This document shows, piece by piece, positions 61,420 to 64,000 of a stretch of 64,000 nucleotides of DNA. Both the position numbers and the translations under genes were made by a program. Within the stretch, counting starts at the first letter, position 1, and every line of letters begins with the position of its first letter. The DNA comes from Caprella mutica (Eukaryota; Arthropoda; Malacostraca; Amphipoda; Caprellidae). Location of the stretch: NCBI GenBank assembly GCA_947561585.1, contig CANNZV010000331.1, forward strand, positions 1 through 64,000. Direction: 5' to 3'. Below the pieces are notes generated by a model that worked only from the letters and a program-made list of their open reading frames with translations, was not told where the DNA came from and searched no databases.

Positions 61420-62327
61420 GGTGACCAGAAAACTCCCAGTGTGGAAATCTCCCAGTGTGGAAATCTCCCAGTGAGAAAACTCCCAGTGGGAAAACTCCCA
61501 GTGTGGAAATCTCCCAAGTGAGAAAAATCCCAGTGTGGAAAACTCCCAGTGAGAAAACTGCCGGTTTGGAAAACTCCTAGTGACTTTTATATTAATTATT
61601 AATATGCATTAATATTTGTAGTTTAAGAGAAACTTAACAAGTAAAAGATTATTACAATAATATGCATTAAAATTTGTAGCTAAACTAAAACCTACCAAAT
61701 AAAACATTATCACAATATAACTGTAAATTCAAATTTCATTAACAAATTACTAAAGAGTTCATGTTAAAATATTCTATATTACGAAACTACTAATTTTTTT
61801 CAAATATCTAATAAATAAATAAAGTGTTTTTACTTGGATTTACATTATGAAACTGTTTGTATATTTGAAATAGGTTCTAAATGAACAATGCGTTCAACTT
61901 TGTCTTTGGTTTATAATTATACGAAGTGATAATCTATTGAACTATTACTAGTAAAACTTTTAATACCTTATATAATATTACCTTGAATTACTTTAAATTA
62001 CGAAACTGCTTGTTTGTTTGAAATATCTTTAAAATGAACAAAATAATTCAAACATTGAAGTAGTTTCCTAATCAAAAGTATTTTAGACAGCTTTAACCAA
62101 AGAATAAATGAATTCCTCTAAGTAATTTGATGAATGAATTTTGAAATACATTTGTTATTGATATAATGTATAATTTAGTAAATTTTTAATAAAACTATCA
62201 ATTTTAAGGCATATTAATGAATTAAAATTAAAATCACTGGAAGTTTACTGGGAGTTTTCTAACTGGGAGTTTTCTCACTGGGAGTTTTCCACCTGGGATT
62301 TTTCCAACAGGGAGTTTTCCTAGATTT
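61420..62327. mobile_element. Foldback-like element 6 (CTCCCAGTGTGGAAA arrays)
   Basis: The left array (61420-61582) has about ten units of 14-17 bp (AAACTCCCAGTGTGG and AAACTCCCAGTGAG). The right array (62237-62327) has five inverted units (CTGGGAGTTTTCTCA). Tips read inward are GGTGACCAGAAAACTCCC and AAATCTAGGAAAACTCCC, matching the shared tip. No target duplication could be recognised (TCCACATT against CAGATTAG). The core of about 650 bp is AT-rich and holds two related segments with TATGCATTAAAATTTGTAG (61602-61625 and 61660-61680). Confidence 0.88.
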
Positions 62328-63417
62328 CAGATTAGAATTATATAAACAAACATTGCAGTTCTGTCTTCGTTTAAGCTGTCTATGATTATCTGAAATAAAT
62401 TAAAGCTTAAATGATAATTTTTCTTGCTTACAACAGGTATCTAAATAAATAATATTGAATTGACTATACCTATCTTTCTTCAATTCAAAAGAAAAGGGGC
62501 GAAAAATCTCAATGGCTAAATATTAGAAAATTAGAAGTGAACTGGTATTATAAATATCATAAATTCAATCTTTCAGAATTTTCTTCCAAAAGAATAAATT
62601 AATGGAGCTATGTTTCTAACAAGTTAGAAATATTAACTTGACGGTATATGTCTTTAAAAAATATTTAAAGATATATATTTTTCTCAATATGATTTTACTC
62701 ACGAGTCCCACTAAATCTATTTATTTTTTTACCGGGGAAAAGTGTGACAAAGTAAACAAACTCCAGGGGTAAGTGTTGACGTTAGTAAGGGCTCAGAATT
62801 AGAGGGAGTAAGAAAAAGAAATTGATAAATAATGAAACTGATCATGATTACAAGAAACGTTCAATTAGTGAACTAATTTGAAAGTATTAAAGTTATAAAA
62901 AATGATTACACTCAAAAAAATTAATTATATTAATTATTTTACAGAATAATAATATATCCTTAAGTTCAATAATTTGAGTCTTTGGTTATTTTAGAAAATA
63001 ATGAAATTTGTAATTTGAACTCAATCTTTGTTAACAGTACACGTATTGGATTACGAATTATTGAACGGGTCCACATGTTAGATACCAATATATAATAATT
63101 ATATTTTTCAATCAAAATAAATGGTAAATCATAAATATTGTATAGTTATTCTCATATGGTTGAAAATGTGGAACAATTTGATATTTTTTGATTAAATCTA
63201 TCTCATACTAGATATAAACAATAAAACATGATCTTACCAAATTGAGAAAACTTAATTATGTTCTTACTAGTGTATTTTCCCGTTAAAAATAACGGGTCAT
63301 CATCAATACCAATTTATTACCAGTTATTGAGTTACTTTTATTGAATTAAATAAAATAAATTTTCTGCATAGTCTAATTATTTTATAGATAAAAAACATTT
63401 AAAAATTGAGTAAAAAC
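62328..63417. other. AT-rich spacer, no gene seen
   Basis: No array or coding signal. The last five bases before the LTR (AAAAC, 63413-63417) would be half of a target duplication; its partner is outside the window. Confidence 0.55.
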
Positions 63418-63755
63418 TGTTAGAATTAGGTTAAATAACAGTGGGTTAACAACGTTAAGACATAGAGTTTATTTAAAGAGTAAATATGTTATACAATTAG
63501 AAGTCTATTGAGAGATGAGTGGAACACATCTCTCACTGAGTAATGTAAAGAACCGACTGCCTTAGGGTTCTACAAACAGTGGTATTTAACACTCGACGGA
63601 AGTGTGATAGACTTTAGACCTTACGTCCGTTCCTCATTAAAAGTAATACATGGTTATTTAAACAATAGGTAATTTAATATAGCTGAGCTAGTCTAACAGG
63701 AAATTAATATTAAACATATAACGAGTGTGTAATACATTTAACTAAAATTTCAACA
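63418..63755 (-). repeat. 3' LTR of a Ty1/copia retrotransposon
   Basis: In the element's orientation (minus) it starts TGTTGAAATTTTAG and ends ATTCTAACA, with TG...CA ends and a length of 338 bp. A polypurine tract (GTGAGGAGGAG) abuts its start and the pol stop codon lies 17 bp before it, which fixes the boundary. On the plus strand it runs from TGTTAGAATT to TTTCAACA. The matching 5' LTR lies beyond the right edge. Confidence 0.88.
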
Positions 63756-63766
63756 CTCCTCCTCAC
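63756..63766 (-). promoter_or_regulatory. Polypurine tract
   Basis: GTGAGGAGGAG on the minus strand, directly before the LTR start TGTTG. In LTR retrotransposons this tract primes plus-strand DNA synthesis. Confidence 0.8.
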
Positions 63767-63772
63767 ACGACA

Positions 63773-64000
63773 TTATATATTTTTCATGCCTATTAATTCA
63801 ACTAATTTGGTAAATCTATCAATAGGCAACGGTTTAGTGAATATGTCAGCAAGCATAGTTTCACTGGGGCAATACACAAGTTTAATTGTGTTTGAAGCAA
63901 CAAGATCTCTAATGTAATGAAATTTAATATCAATGTGTTTCGATCTAGGATGATTTCTTGCATTTTTAGCAATACAAATAGCTGACTGATTATCCTCAAA
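63773..64000 (-). CDS. pol: Ty1/copia pol polyprotein, RNase H C-terminus (partial)
   Basis: The minus strand gives 75 codons plus TAA (63773-63775), open to the window edge. It begins FEDNQSAICIAKNARNHPRS, continues KHIDIKFHYIRDLV, and ends LADIFTKPLPIDRFTKLVEL then IGMKNI. EDNQSAI, KHIDI.FH.IRD and LADIFTKPL are hallmarks of the copia RNase H domain, the last domain of the Gag-Pol polyprotein (after protease, integrase and reverse transcriptase). The domain degrades the RNA strand during reverse transcription in the cytoplasmic particle. The frame is undamaged as far as visible, so the element may be young. Gag, integrase, reverse transcriptase, primer binding site and 5' LTR are outside the window. 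Confidence 0.95.
   Translation of the reverse strand, partial: FEDNQSAICIAKNARNHPRSKHIDIKFHYIRDLVASNTIKLVYCPSETMLADIFTKPLPIDRFTKLVELIGMKNI

Noticed and set aside
63802..63999. Minus-strand frame of 65 codons in another phase
   Set aside because: The neighbouring phase carries the unmistakable copia RNase H motifs, so this one is a shadow.
1..64000. CRISPR arrays, tRNA, rRNA or operon structures
   Set aside because: The arrays have no unique spacers, no tRNA cloverleaf or rRNA sequence was recognised, and the sequence is clearly eukaryotic repeat-rich DNA.

Overview
The window looks like AT-rich, gene-poor arthropod DNA, most likely from an insect. A hemipteran such as a planthopper would fit the transposon spectrum, but the sequence does not prove it. 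No complete host gene is visible. The protein-level signals are broken transposon genes: the tail of a Mutator-like (MULE) transposase, a Tc1-like transposase that has partly become a palindrome, a DD37D mariner-type transposase, and the 3' end of a Ty1/copia pol gene running off the right edge. Two short GC-rich reading frames behind good splice acceptors (3718-3819 minus and 44700-44777 plus) are the only candidate host exons, so the window is probably intergenic or intronic.

The main pattern is a set of foldback-like elements with one architecture. Each has a tandem array of a short GC-richer unit (about 13-35 bp) at both ends, the two arrays inverted to each other around an AT-rich core. 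Full elements lie at 2045-2831, 14855-15975, 25647-26787, 37114-37536, 37780-38571, 54040-54685 and 61420-62327. One-sided arrays lie at 35799-35924 and 52541-52703. Each family has its own array unit, yet the outermost bases align to a shared terminus close to GGTGCNMGGAMAATTSCC. Five elements have 8-bp target duplications (four exact, one 7/8). The element at 2045-2831 still carries the C-terminal part of a MULE/FLYWCH-type transposase. I read the set as one non-autonomous MULE-like superfamily whose terminal minisatellites diversify while the tip stays conserved.

Layout: 0-5 kb has a mariner-like end, the MULE-bearing foldback and a candidate minus-strand exon. 5.7-12 kb has an 18-bp array, a 62-bp array containing splice-donor-like sites, a small MITE and a 38-bp array. 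14.8-27 kb has two inverted copies of the CAATTGGG foldback flanking an inverted-repeat element split by a hAT-like insertion, a 55/56-bp minisatellite with 111-bp higher order, and a piggyBac-like MITE. 27-36 kb is mostly featureless apart from two MITEs and one solo array. 36.6-38.9 kb is a nest: a long inverted repeat holding two foldbacks. 39-49.7 kb has short tandem repeats, a piggyBac-like MITE, a candidate plus-strand exon, the palindromic Tc1 element, the mariner and a 42-bp array. 49.9-59.8 kb has dispersed repeats, a solo array, a second nest (inverted repeat + Helitron-like insert + foldback), a 19-bp array, a piggyBac-like MITE and a 92-bp array. 61.4-64 kb has the last foldback and the copia 3' LTR with the pol end.

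Nothing points to operons, CRISPR arrays, tRNA or rRNA. Coordinates and repeat periods were worked out by eye and may be off by a few bases at divergent edges.
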